This document shows, one piece after another, positions 8,751-18,431 of a DNA stretch of 64,000 nucleotides. Location of the stretch: assembly GCA_963933195.1 (NCBI GenBank), contig CAWVUS010000001.1:1-64000 (forward strand), given 5' to 3'. The notes under the pieces are model-generated. The model was not told where the DNA came from and did not search any database. It saw nothing but the letters and a program-made list of their open reading frames with translations. A program made the translations under genes and the position numbers. How positions within the stretch are numbered: the stretch's first letter is position 1; each line of letters opens with the position of its first letter. This stretch comes from UBA8437 sp963933195. Its GTDB lineage: Bacteria; Planctomycetota; Planctomycetia; Planctomycetales; Planctomycetaceae.

Positions 8751-9776
8751 TCACTCCGAGGCCGGAAGCAACCCGGTAGTTTCGGCCAGTCCGTACATCA
8801 GGTTGAAGTTCTGCACGGCCACTCCGGCAGCTCCCTTGATCAGATTGTCCAACGCAGAGAACACCAACAGGTGTCCGCCGCTTTCCCGGACTGTGATGTC
8901 ACAGTAGTTGGTGCCGGCGACGTCACGGGTTCTCGGCAGATGATCAACAACCCGTACGAATGGACAGCCGTCGTAGAACGACCGCATCGCCTGCAGAACG
9001 GCATCCGGAGAACACTCCGCGATCGGTCGGCAATAGATCGTGCAGAGTATTCCTCGATCCATCGGCACGAGGTGCGGCGTGAATACCACCTGCACATCCT
9101 GTCCGCTCGAGCGACTCAGTACACCGGCGATCTCCGGAGTGTGTCGATGGTTTCCAACACCATAGGCCGACAGGCTCTCGTTGCACTCGGGATACAGGGT
9201 GCCCAACTTTGGTGACCGTCCCGCACCGGACACACCACTCTTGGCGTCGATAATGATTCCTGTCGACTCGATCAAACCATTGCCCAGCAGGGGAGCCAGG
9301 CCCAGGATCGAAGTGCTGGTGTAACACCCCGGGTTGGCGACCAGGACCGCCGTCTCGTCCACCCGGTGACCGGGCAACTCGGGCAAACCGTACGGCGTCT
9401 CGGCCAATCGCTGAGAATCGGTATGTTCCAACCCGTACCACTGCTGGTAGGTCTCGGCGTCATCAAGCCGGTAATCAGCACTGAGATCAATGACACGGAG
9501 TCCGGCCTCGAGCAATTCGGGGATCGTCGCCATACTGGCCCCGTGCGGCAGGCACCCGAACACCACGTCGGCTCGTTCGGAAATCTCCGCCACGCCCAAC
9601 GACTCACAACGAACGTCAAGCCGCCCGTGCAGGCTCGGATGCACCTCGCTGACATGCGGGGCCCCGTCCTGCCGAGTGGTCAACACCGTGACCTCGACCT
9701 GCGGGTGGACCAGCAGGATCTTGATCAACTCAAGTGCGGTGTATCCGGTCGAGCCCAGGATGGCTGCACGGATCAT
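8751..9776 (-). CDS. argC: N-acetyl-gamma-glutamyl-phosphate reductase ArgC
   Basis: NADPH-dependent enzyme of the third step of arginine synthesis. The Rossmann start is MIRAAILGSTGYTALELIKIL. The active-site Cys151 lies in NPGCYTS, and the substrate-binding block HRHTPEIAGVLS is present. I chose the ATG at 9776 because it starts directly at the conserved strand and has GAGGA about 8 bases upstream. Longer in-frame versions reaching 9824 add residues without family likeness. About 341 residues is typical. Followed closely by argJ; argB is not in the window. Confidence 0.95.
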   Translation of the reverse strand: MIRAAILGSTGYTALELIKILLVHPQVEVTVLTTRQDGAPHVSEVHPSLHGRLDVRCESLGVAEISERADVVFGCLPHGASMATIPELLEAGLRVIDLSADYRLDDAETYQQWYGLEHTDSQRLAETPYGLPELPGHRVDETAVLVANPGCYTSTSILGLAPLLGNGLIESTGIIIDAKSGVSGAGRSPKLGTLYPECNESLSAYGVGNHRHTPEIAGVLSRSSGQDVQVVFTPHLVPMDRGILCTIYCRPIAECSPDAVLQAMRSFYDGCPFVRVVDHLPRTRDVAGTNYCDITVRESGGHLLVFSALDNLIKGAAGVAVQNFNLMYGLAETTGLLPASE

Positions 9777-9970
9777 GATCAATATCCTCGATTCGGGTGA
9801 GTCACTCATTCTATGCCGCTTCACAGGCGGACAAAAGGGCCACCTGCCGACTCGCTAAGAGGCTTCCAGCACACGGTTTGCATTGACCGTCAAAATGATC
9901 ACAATGGTCGCGTCCCAACCCGGTTCAGCCGTTTGGGAGCGAGTGGATCCACATCGATCGAGGACAGAAC
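9777..9970. promoter_or_regulatory. Divergent spacer between argC and the cupin gene, with a small palindrome
   Basis: About 190 bases without a gene that must hold the promoters of both argC (minus) and the cupin cluster (plus). An 11-base palindrome TTGACCGTCAA (9883-9893) stands near the middle and overlaps TTGAC-type hexamers in both directions. I see no match to an E. coli-type ARG box. Assignment as an operator is speculative. Confidence 0.3.
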
Positions 9971-11197
9971 ATGGCCAACGTGGCAGAACTGGCCGCAGCC
10001 GCACTGACGGCCGGCGGAGGAATACTGAGACTGGCTCCGACGTGGGTGCCCCGTTCGTTCCTGCAGCCCGGTCGACGCCTCAAGCTTCACCCGGCTGACT
10101 ACTACGCCCTGGGAGCTCACCGCGGTGGCATCGACGAGCGATGGTTCGCCTCGACCACCCCCGCGGCTAACGAAGGGGCTCCGCCGGATGAAGGACTCAG
10201 CTACTGTGTCCACGACGGTCAACAGTTCACCATGCAGGATGCTGTCGCCGAACTGGGTGCCGAGATGGTCGGTGACGCGATCTGGAGCGAATTTGGTCGC
10301 TGGCCGGTGTACTCGAAATTCTTCGACAACATGGGTCCCATCCCCCACCACATGCACCAGAATGCCGAGCAGGCCAAGTTGGTCGGACAGGAAGGCAAGC
10401 CCGAAAGCTACTACTTCCCACCACAACTCAATGCCATTGGCAACAATTTCCCCTACACGTTCATGGGACTGGAACCGGGCACCTCGAAACAGGATGTGAT
10501 CGACTGCCTGGCTCGCTGGGACGAGGGCGACAACGGGATCCTCGACCTCTCGAAAGCCTACCGACTCAAGCCCGGTACCGGCTGGCTGATCCCCCCGTGC
10601 GTATTGCACGCACCGGGAAGCCTGGTGACCTACGAGCCCCAATGGGGCAGCGACGTCTTCGGAATGTACCAGTCGCTCGTCGAGGGCCGCGAGGTGCCGC
10701 GTTCGCTGTTGACCAAGGACTTCCCCGAAGAATTCCACGACGACATCGAATACCTCGTCGACGCTCTCGACTGGGACCAGAACGTCGACCCCAATTTCAA
10801 GGACAACCATTACCTGGAACCGATTCCCGTGGCTGACACCGCCAGCGAAGGCTATGTCGACCGCTGGATCGTCTACGGCACCGTCGACGAACGCCAGTTG
10901 TTCTCGGCCAAGGAACTGACCGTCGATCCCGGAGCCAGTTGCACGATCACCGACACCGGGGCGTACGGCTGGATCACCGTCCAGGGTGAAGGCACCATCG
11001 GTTCGCTGAAGCTGCAAACCCCGGCAATGATCCGCTTCGGCGAGATGACCGATGACGAGGTATTTGTTTCGGCCCCGGCCGCGTCCCAGGGTGTTTCGAT
11101 CACCAACACCGGCAGCGAACCACTGGTCTCGCTCAGGTACTTCGGCCCCGATGCCAACCCCGAGGCCCCTGCCGTGGGTGACCACAAGACCAGCTGA
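9971..11197 (+). CDS. Cupin-fold protein, possibly a sugar isomerase
   Basis: A 408-residue cytoplasmic protein without a signal peptide. Its likely metal site is seen as PHHMHQNAEQA, then GKPESYYF, and later CVLHAPG: His residues plus Glu in cupin order, reminiscent of type I phosphomannose isomerase. A second beta-rich region follows (VDERQLFSAKELTVDPG...). It heads a run with a TIM-barrel isomerase-like gene 53 bases downstream and a Gfo/Idh/MocA oxidoreductase, so a role in catabolism or interconversion of a sugar or sugar acid is a fair inference. I do not recognise the exact family, and the substrate cannot be named. Confidence 0.65.
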   Translation: MANVAELAAAALTAGGGILRLAPTWVPRSFLQPGRRLKLHPADYYALGAHRGGIDERWFASTTPAANEGAPPDEGLSYCVHDGQQFTMQDAVAELGAEMVGDAIWSEFGRWPVYSKFFDNMGPIPHHMHQNAEQAKLVGQEGKPESYYFPPQLNAIGNNFPYTFMGLEPGTSKQDVIDCLARWDEGDNGILDLSKAYRLKPGTGWLIPPCVLHAPGSLVTYEPQWGSDVFGMYQSLVEGREVPRSLLTKDFPEEFHDDIEYLVDALDWDQNVDPNFKDNHYLEPIPVADTASEGYVDRWIVYGTVDERQLFSAKELTVDPGASCTITDTGAYGWITVQGEGTIGSLKLQTPAMIRFGEMTDDEVFVSAPAASQGVSITNTGSEPLVSLRYFGPDANPEAPAVGDHKTS

Positions 11198-11250
11198 ATC
11201 ATCCGTCGAACTCGCCCCACCACCAGACACCCCAGGACAGGAACCCCGCG

Positions 11251-12306
<1,056 letters not shown>

Positions 12307-12352
12307 GCCGCTCTCCCCTCCCCTCGTTCTCCTCGAGAAGAAGATCCACAAG

Positions 12353-13492
12353 ATGAGTGACAAGACACCACTGAACATCGGCATGATCGGTTACGGCTTC
12401 ATGGGTCGGGCCCATTCCAACGCCTACTGCAAGGTCGGTAACTTCTTCGACACCAAGTACCGCCCGGTCCTCAAAGCCGCCTGTGCCCGCAACCAGGAGA
12501 GCGTGCAGGCGTTTGCCGACAACTGGGGCTACGAGTCCATCGAGACCGACTGGCGGGCGTTGCTCGAGCGTGACGACATCGACGCGGTCGACATCTGCGT
12601 GCCCAACAACCTGCACAAGGAAATCGCCCTGGCCGCTGCCGACGCCGGCAAGATGATCCTCTGCGAGAAACCCCTGGCGATGAACACCGCCGAGGGCGAG
12701 GAGATGTGCCAGGCCGTGGAGGCTGCCGGTGTCAACAACATGGTCTGGTACAACTACCGTCGCGTACCAGCGGTCTTTTTGGCCAAACAGCTAATCGACG
12801 AGGGACGACTGGGTAAGATCTTCCACTACCGATCGGTCTTTCTCCAGGACTGGACCATCTCGGCCGACCTGCCCCAGGGAGGGGAGGCACTGTGGCGTCT
12901 TGATGTCGATGCCGCCGGCAGTGGGGTCACTGGGGATCTGCTGGCCCACTGCATCGACACCGCCATCTGGCTCAACGGAGGCATCTCCAACGTCTCGGCC
13001 ATGACCGAGACGTTTATCAAGGAACGGACCCATCAGTTGACCGGCGAGGTGCAACAGGTGGGAATCGACGACGCTTGTGCTTTCCTGGCCCGATTCGAGA
13101 ACGGATCGCTGGCCACTTTCGAATCAACCCGGTATGCACGGGGCCACAAGGCCCTCTACACGTTCGAAATCAACGGTGAGCACGCTTCGATCGCCTGGGA
13201 CCTCCATGACCTCCATCGTCTCTCTTACTTCGATCACAGCGACGACTCGCTGGTTCGGGGTTGGCGATCAATCCACGTCACCGACGGTGACATGCCCTAC
13301 ATGGACAAGTGGTGGGTCCCGGGCCTACAAATCGGCTACGAACACACCTTCGTGCACCAGGTCGCCGATTTTCTCGAAAGCCTTGAGACCGGTGAACCGG
13401 CCTCACCAACATTTCGGGATGCACTGGAAACCCAGAAAATCTGTGACGCCGTGCTCGACAGTGCCCAAAGTGGGCAATGGACCAACGTCTGA
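12353..13492 (+). CDS. Gfo/Idh/MocA family NAD(P)-dependent oxidoreductase
   Basis: A dehydrogenase of about 379 residues. The N-terminal Rossmann fold shows GMIGYGFMGRAHSNAY and the conserved CEKPLAMN motif with its catalytic Lys. The C-terminal alpha/beta domain carries GRLGKIFHYRS and GDLLAHCIDTAIWL, with the His expected in the active site. ATG 12353 starts directly at the conserved strand; an earlier in-frame start at 12272 would overlap the upstream gene and add a Pro/Leu-rich extension. No signal peptide is seen, unlike many secreted planctomycete members. Probably acts with the two genes upstream on a sugar or inositol-type substrate. Confidence 0.88.
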   Translation: MSDKTPLNIGMIGYGFMGRAHSNAYCKVGNFFDTKYRPVLKAACARNQESVQAFADNWGYESIETDWRALLERDDIDAVDICVPNNLHKEIALAAADAGKMILCEKPLAMNTAEGEEMCQAVEAAGVNNMVWYNYRRVPAVFLAKQLIDEGRLGKIFHYRSVFLQDWTISADLPQGGEALWRLDVDAAGSGVTGDLLAHCIDTAIWLNGGISNVSAMTETFIKERTHQLTGEVQQVGIDDACAFLARFENGSLATFESTRYARGHKALYTFEINGEHASIAWDLHDLHRLSYFDHSDDSLVRGWRSIHVTDGDMPYMDKWWVPGLQIGYEHTFVHQVADFLESLETGEPASPTFRDALETQKICDAVLDSAQSGQWTNV

Positions 13493-13525
13493 AACCTGGC
13501 CCCAATCACACGAGGACCACAAGCG

Positions 13526-14005
13526 ATGGACCGCCAGCCGATCTCTGAAGCAGGCTACGCCAAGTTGCGAGAGGAAATCCGGGTGCTCGACGATGAGCGG
13601 ATTCCGGATGTCCGAGAGAAGGTTGCCGAGGCACGGGCCGAAGGCGATCTGAAAGAAAATGCCGAGTATCATGGCCAACGAGAAACTCTCGGAATGCTCG
13701 AGGCCAAGCTCAACCAACTGAAATCGAAACTCGCCGGCTGTATGATCGTCGACAAGAGCACGCTGCCCAAGGACGTGATCACGTTCGGGAGCCGCGTGAC
13801 AGTCAAGAACCTCGACGACGGCGATGTCGAGCAGTACGAGTTCGTCGGCCCCGGCGACGAGGATTACGCCCAGGAAGTGATGAAGATCCTTACCAACAGT
13901 CCACTGGCCAGTGCCCTGATGGGAAAAAAGGCCGGAGACAAGGTCGAATACGAGGCTCCGATTGGCGTGTTGAAGTACGAGGTTCTCTCGTTCGAAGACG
14001 CCTGA
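13526..14005 (+). CDS. greA: Transcription elongation factor GreA
   Basis: Factor that rescues backtracked RNA polymerase by stimulating transcript cleavage. The N-terminal coiled coil has the signature EARAEGDLKENAEYHGQRE, whose acidic tip residues coordinate the catalytic Mg in the polymerase channel. The C-terminal FKBP-like domain begins at about residue 85 (FGSRVTVKNL) and ends with the usual SPLASALMGKKAGDKVEY block. The 159-residue length is standard. It follows the oxidoreductase gene by 33 bases and may be cotranscribed. Confidence 0.97.
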   Translation: MDRQPISEAGYAKLREEIRVLDDERIPDVREKVAEARAEGDLKENAEYHGQRETLGMLEAKLNQLKSKLAGCMIVDKSTLPKDVITFGSRVTVKNLDDGDVEQYEFVGPGDEDYAQEVMKILTNSPLASALMGKKAGDKVEYEAPIGVLKYEVLSFEDA

Positions 14006-14082
14006 TCCCAACACCTGACAGAAGCATTTTGCCACTACCCACCCACCTGCACCTAACACAGGCTCTCCGGAGAATCCCCCCC

Positions 14083-15357
14083 ATGCCGTTCAATCACCTC
14101 TCACGTGCCGTCCTCAGTGCCCTGGTGGCCCTCACAGTGCCCGCAATCGCGACTGCGGCGGACTTCTCCCAGTTTCGTGGCCCCGCCGGAGACGGACACG
14201 CTCAGGCCAGTGGGTTGCCTGTCACCTGGAATGCGACCGACCACGTGACCTGGCAGGTTCCCATCGCCGGCAAGGGCTGGTCCAGCCCGATCGTGGTCGG
14301 CAGCCACCTGTACCTGACCACCGCTGTAGCCAAAGAGGGGGGCGGACAGGACGACCAGTCACTCCGAGCACTCTGCCTGGATCTCAAAACTGGCAAGACG
14401 GTCTGGAACCAGGAGGTGTTCGACGGAAATCACGTCTCCACCAGTGGATTGCTGCACTCAAAGAACAGCCACGCCAGCCCCACACCCATCAGCGATGGCA
14501 AGAAACTCTATGTGCACTTCGGGACCGAGGGCACCGCGGCACTGGACCTGGCAACCGGACGCATCATGTGGAAGATGCAGGACCTGCCGTACGTGCCCCG
14601 GCACGGTGGCGGTGGTTCGCCCGCTCTTGTCGATGGCCTGCTGGTTGTCACCTGCGACGGACAGGATGTCGACTACGTCGCAGCCATCGACACCCGTAAC
14701 GGTAAGCTCGCGTGGAAAACCGACCGCACACTCAACTTGTCTCGCAAATTCTCCTTCTCGACTCCACTGGTCATCGAAGTCGATGGAAAGAAACAAATCG
14801 TCTGCCCCGGCACCGGACTGGTTGCGGCCTACGATCCCAAGACGGGCAAGGAAATCTGGCGAGTGCTCTACGGAGACGGCTACTCCGTGATTCCTCGACC
14901 AGTCTTTGGACACGGCCTGGTCTATGTCTGCAGCGGGTGGGGCGTCCCGACCCTGTTCGCCATCCGCCCGACGGGCAGTGGAGATGTCACCGACACCCAC
15001 GTCGCCTGGAAACAAACGTCCAAGGCCAATGTGCCTCATACGCCATCACTGCTCCTGATCAAGGATGACCTGTTCCTGATCAGCGACACCGGTATCGCAA
15101 GCTCACTCGATGCCAAGACCGGCAAATTGCACTACCGCAAGCGAATTGGAGGCAAGTACTCGGCGTCACCGACATTCGCCGACGGGAAGATCTACATCCA
15201 GAGCGAAGCAGGCCAGGGATACGTGCTGAAACCCGGCCAAGAATATGTTGAACTCGGACGCAACCGCCTCGAAGGTCGCACCTTCGCCAGTTACGCGGTC
15301 GCCGACAATGCGCTGTTCATTCGCAGTGAAACCCGCCTGTTCCGAATCGAGAAGTGA
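14083..15357 (+). CDS. Secreted PQQ-like beta-propeller protein
   Basis: About 424 residues: a signal peptide (basic start, hydrophobic core, IATAADF cleavage region) and then an eight-bladed PQQ-like propeller. Repeats have the form LDLKTGKTVWNQEV, LDLATGRIMWKMQ, IDTRNGKLAWKTD and YDPKTGKEIWRVL. The opening SQFRGPAGDGHA and WSSPIVVGSHLYLTTA are typical of planctomycete outer-membrane-assembly-BamB-like proteins. ATG 14083 has GGAG upstream and begins the signal peptide; the longer frame from 14029 does not fit. A second protein of nearly identical length and layout lies at 18432-19703. Function in planctomycetes is unknown; no PQQ-binding dehydrogenase residues can be asserted. Confidence 0.85.
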   Translation: MPFNHLSRAVLSALVALTVPAIATAADFSQFRGPAGDGHAQASGLPVTWNATDHVTWQVPIAGKGWSSPIVVGSHLYLTTAVAKEGGGQDDQSLRALCLDLKTGKTVWNQEVFDGNHVSTSGLLHSKNSHASPTPISDGKKLYVHFGTEGTAALDLATGRIMWKMQDLPYVPRHGGGGSPALVDGLLVVTCDGQDVDYVAAIDTRNGKLAWKTDRTLNLSRKFSFSTPLVIEVDGKKQIVCPGTGLVAAYDPKTGKEIWRVLYGDGYSVIPRPVFGHGLVYVCSGWGVPTLFAIRPTGSGDVTDTHVAWKQTSKANVPHTPSLLLIKDDLFLISDTGIASSLDAKTGKLHYRKRIGGKYSASPTFADGKIYIQSEAGQGYVLKPGQEYVELGRNRLEGRTFASYAVADNALFIRSETRLFRIEK

Positions 15358-15393
15358 CCAGAATCACCGAGTTTTTGACGGCCTCAATGAGAA

Positions 15394-15431
15394 AGCCGGC
15401 CACCGGAACACAAGCGTTCCTGTGGCCGGCT
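15394..15431. terminator. Long hairpin, likely bidirectional terminator
   Basis: GCCGGCCAC (15395-15403) and GGAAC (15405-15409) pair with GTTCC (15416-15420) and GTGGCCGGC (15422-15430), with one mismatch and a 6-base loop. It lies between convergent genes. The U-run after it is poor, so termination strength is uncertain, but position and stem length fit. Confidence 0.65.
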
Positions 15432-15460
15432 GATTCATTGCGAAACAGGCAAAGGCCTTC

Positions 15461-15730
15461 TCAGGCATCCACGTCGAACAGCACCCGTCCGGGTCCGTGA
15501 TCGACGCAGTCCTCCTCGTGCCACAGCGGTAAACCCGCCGCGTACCGAGCCGCTAGGACCTGGACCTTGTCCTCTGATCCCGGCTTCGCTCCGGTCTTCT
15601 CGAAGGGGTTGAACCCCATCTCGTCAAGTGGTTCGATCTGAAAAGGTCGATCCACGGATTCAAACAGATAAGTCAATGGTAGACCTGCTTCGGTCTCCAA
15701 TCCCTGGGGCACCTCGAAGGGTGTCGGCAT
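15461..15730 (-). CDS. Small conserved hypothetical protein (planctomycete type)
   Basis: An 89-residue soluble acidic protein with no signal peptide. Its C-terminal half reads SEDKVQVLAARYAAGLPLWHEED, a helix followed by a GLPLWH turn. I associate that arrangement with short planctomycete proteins, but I cannot confirm this here. GGAG about 8 bases before ATG 15730 and the terminator-like hairpin just past its stop support it as a real gene. Function unknown. Confidence 0.6.
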   Translation of the reverse strand: MPTPFEVPQGLETEAGLPLTYLFESVDRPFQIEPLDEMGFNPFEKTGAKPGSEDKVQVLAARYAAGLPLWHEEDCVDHGPGRVLFDVDA

Positions 15731-16246
15731 CCGGCACGCTCCACTCTCTGTTGCACATCATTGTGGTCCATCGCCTCCTTGCGCCCTCTTCCTTCCTGAT
15801 TCAGCTCGTTTCCGAACTGTTGATCAACTCGCAGTCCGGCCAATTGCCGCTCCCTGCGAAATCGATCCGGCCTCCACCGACTGCGATCACAACGAGCAAG
15901 TTTCCACAGGAAACTCACACATCACGCCGGCCGGACGCCAATCAACACGGATTCCCGATCCTTCGCCGAGCCAGTGGCCCGCTCGTTCGAATCCTCTCGA
16001 ACTGTCTGACCCGATCAAGATTCCACTGATACCGAACCGCAACACGCGAGACAGAGAGGTCGAAAAGTCGCGTGAGAAGAGGGGAAAGGCGGTGGTGAGA
16101 GGAATCGAAGTAGTCGTGTCGAGGCAGTTTATCCATGCCAATAAGGCCGATTGTCCCGCCTCGTGTTGTGAAAGTCAAACACTTTTCGACGCATTCATGA
16201 CACACAGTCAACGAATCGTTCGAGGCAGCCCAACCCGACCACCCGA
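15731..16246. other. Long spacer with no recognised gene
   Basis: About 515 bases between two minus-strand genes. I read it on both strands and found short open frames without start signals or family likeness, and no tRNA, RNase P, SRP or tmRNA signature. It must hold the promoter of the 89-residue protein and the 3' end of the activator transcript. A purine-rich stretch at 16050-16110 and a GTGTT/AACAC dyad near 16160-16180 are the only structures I noted. Confidence 0.4.
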
Positions 16247-18256
16247 CTACGGTCGGCTGATCCCGTAGCGTTTCAGCTTTCGATCCAGCGTCGAGCGTTC
16301 GATTTCCAGGATTCGTGCTGCTTGCGACTTGTTCCAGTCGGTCGACTCGAGGACCGCCAGGATGTGTTGCTGCTCGAGCGTCTCCAGTGACACATTGCCA
16401 GTGGTGCCGGTCGAGGGGGAGGGGGAACTGGTGACACCACCGGCCACAACATGGTCGGACAGTTCCAGATCCGTCTCGCTGACCTCGTTCCCGGTACACA
16501 GGATCACTGTCCGTTCGACCAGGTTCCTCAACTCCCGGATATTTCCGGGCCAGTTGTATGCATTCAATGCCGCCAACGCGCCACCAGTGAAGCCTTCGAT
16601 CTCGCGGCCTGACTTTCTCGAAAACTGCTCGAGAAAGAACTGCGCCAACTGGGCAATGTCGGCGACATGTTCTCGCAGCGGAGCCACCTGGATCTCGACG
16701 ACGAACAGGCGGTAGTAAAGGTCCTTGCGAAAGGTCCCCTCGGCAATAGCCTCCTCGAGATTCCGGTTCGTGGCGGCAACCACCCGCACATCGGCATCCA
16801 CGGTCGTCCGTCCGCCGACACGTTCGAACGGGTGCCCTTCGAGGGCCCGAAGGAACTTGGCTTGGATTGCGGCTGGCATCTCGCCGACCTCGTCCAGAAA
16901 CAGCGTGCCACCATCGGCCTGTTCGAACTTGCCCGGCTTGCGATCAGTCGCCCCGGTGAAGGCCCCTTTCTCGTGACCGAACAATTCGCTTTCGAGCAAT
17001 GACTCGGACAAGGCGGCACAGTTCATACAGACAAACGGCCCCAGGCGACGTCGACTGCGGAAGTGAATCGCCCGGGCCACCAGTTCTTTGCCCACACCGC
17101 TCTCACCGCGAACCAGCACGGTCGCGTCGGTCGAAGCGATCCTCTCGATGATCCCCCGCAATTGGTCCATCGTCTCGCTGTCACCAATCAGTTCGCTATC
17201 TATCGCCAACTGGCTCCGCAACGACTCGTTCTCACCCTGTGCCTGCGCAAGCCCATTGGCCAGGGATTCCCGATCCTGCAACCCGTCCAATGCAACGGCC
17301 AACTGGTCGGCAACCGCCAGGGTGAACTCGAGATCCGTTGCTTCCAGCAGGTTCTCGCGATCGGTCGAATACAGGTGAAGCACTCCAAAAGTCACGTCTC
17401 CAGAAATCAACGGGGCGCAGATCACGCTTTCAGCATGGATTTGCCCCAGGCTGTCACGATCCACGAGCTTGCTGTCATCGGCCACGTCTCTGGCCAGCAC
17501 CGCCTCGGCCTCGGCCAGGACCGTTCCCGAAAGGTAATCGGACACCTTCTGGTAGGGGAGATCTTTCAACGAGCGGTACGCAGCCACCCGGAGTTCGTTG
17601 GGCCGCGGCCGACTCCTGAGCCCTTTCGGCAACAGCAACACCGCCCCGATATCAGCTCGCGTTCCCGCAAACAGCCCGTCGAGCACCACACCGGCAAGTT
17701 GTTCGGCGTCACGAGCCGTCCCCATCTCTAGCGCGAGGGCGTACAGGAAAGTCAGATCACGCCGCGTGCGGTCTGGTTCAGATCCCCCCGGTTCCTCGTG
17801 TCCACGAAAACGGTTCTCGCGTCGACGGTCCAGGATCTCCGGCTCAGATTCCGGCAACGGATCATCAAAAACCATCATCTCTGCCGTGTCAGCAACATTG
17901 ACGTGAGCAGAGGATTCCGACTCGGGAAATGCGTGCAAGAGGTCCGAAGTGAAACCAAGACCACATTCACCAATCTGAATGATCTGGCCCTCCTCCAACG
18001 GCCAATCGGCATCGACATTGACACCGTTGACCAGCGTGCCGTTGCGGCTCCCCAGGTCCCGCAGCAACCATCTCTCACCGCTCTGGAACACCTCGCAGTG
18101 ATTCCGGCTGCACACCTCGTCACGAACCACCACGCGATTGGTCGACGAGCGTCCCACGGTCGTGACCTGGCCCGGCATCAGGCGGAACACGTCCCGCCAC
18201 TGATTGCCATCTCGCACAACGAGATAGGAGGCCGCTGGGTCGGGCTGTTGCGTCAT
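16247..18256 (-). CDS. Sigma-54-dependent transcriptional activator with FHA and GAF domains
   Basis: A bacterial enhancer-binding protein of about 669 residues. An N-terminal FHA domain (about 20-110: VGRSSTNRVVVRDEVCSRNHC, GSRNGTLVNG) would bind a phosphothreonine partner. A GAF domain follows (about 165-325). The AAA+ domain has Walker A GESGVGKE (about 383), the sigma-54 contact loop GAFTGA (about 430), Walker B TLFLDEVGEMP (about 450) and the NWPGNIRELRN block. A Fis-type helix-turn-helix ends the protein (NKSQAARILEIERSTLDRKLKRYG). There is no receiver domain, so control is likely through FHA and GAF. Start: ATG 18256, or GTG 18265, which has GAAGAGG upstream. It is divergent from a beta-propeller gene. 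Confidence 0.92.
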   Translation of the reverse strand: MTQQPDPAASYLVVRDGNQWRDVFRLMPGQVTTVGRSSTNRVVVRDEVCSRNHCEVFQSGERWLLRDLGSRNGTLVNGVNVDADWPLEEGQIIQIGECGLGFTSDLLHAFPESESSAHVNVADTAEMMVFDDPLPESEPEILDRRRENRFRGHEEPGGSEPDRTRRDLTFLYALALEMGTARDAEQLAGVVLDGLFAGTRADIGAVLLLPKGLRSRPRPNELRVAAYRSLKDLPYQKVSDYLSGTVLAEAEAVLARDVADDSKLVDRDSLGQIHAESVICAPLISGDVTFGVLHLYSTDRENLLEATDLEFTLAVADQLAVALDGLQDRESLANGLAQAQGENESLRSQLAIDSELIGDSETMDQLRGIIERIASTDATVLVRGESGVGKELVARAIHFRSRRRLGPFVCMNCAALSESLLESELFGHEKGAFTGATDRKPGKFEQADGGTLFLDEVGEMPAAIQAKFLRALEGHPFERVGGRTTVDADVRVVAATNRNLEEAIAEGTFRKDLYYRLFVVEIQVAPLREHVADIAQLAQFFLEQFSRKSGREIEGFTGGALAALNAYNWPGNIRELRNLVERTVILCTGNEVSETDLELSDHVVAGGVTSSPSPSTGTTGNVSLETLEQQHILAVLESTDWNKSQAARILEIERSTLDRKLKRYGISRP

Positions 18257-18431
18257 GGGCGTCACGATTCCTCTTCCGGCCCGGGACAGGAATCCGGGCG
18301 GCCCGTTGAGGATACTGGACCGCCAGAAGTGGCCGCAAGGGACGGTCTTGCAACCCCGCCGGGCATCGGCCATCCTAGGCCCGACGGGCGTTTCGTCCAA
18401 CTCTCATTTTGTTCTCGGAGCCGCACGACTG

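Noticed and set aside
7457..8779. Long open frame on the plus strand (440 codons)
   Set aside because: It is antisense to argJ, whose protein matches its family throughout; the antisense translation is His/Arg/Pro-rich without family likeness.
15985..15994. GTTCGAATCC, resembling a tRNA T-loop
   Set aside because: The flanking bases do not form a 5-bp T-stem on either strand, and no acceptor, D or anticodon arm is found around it.
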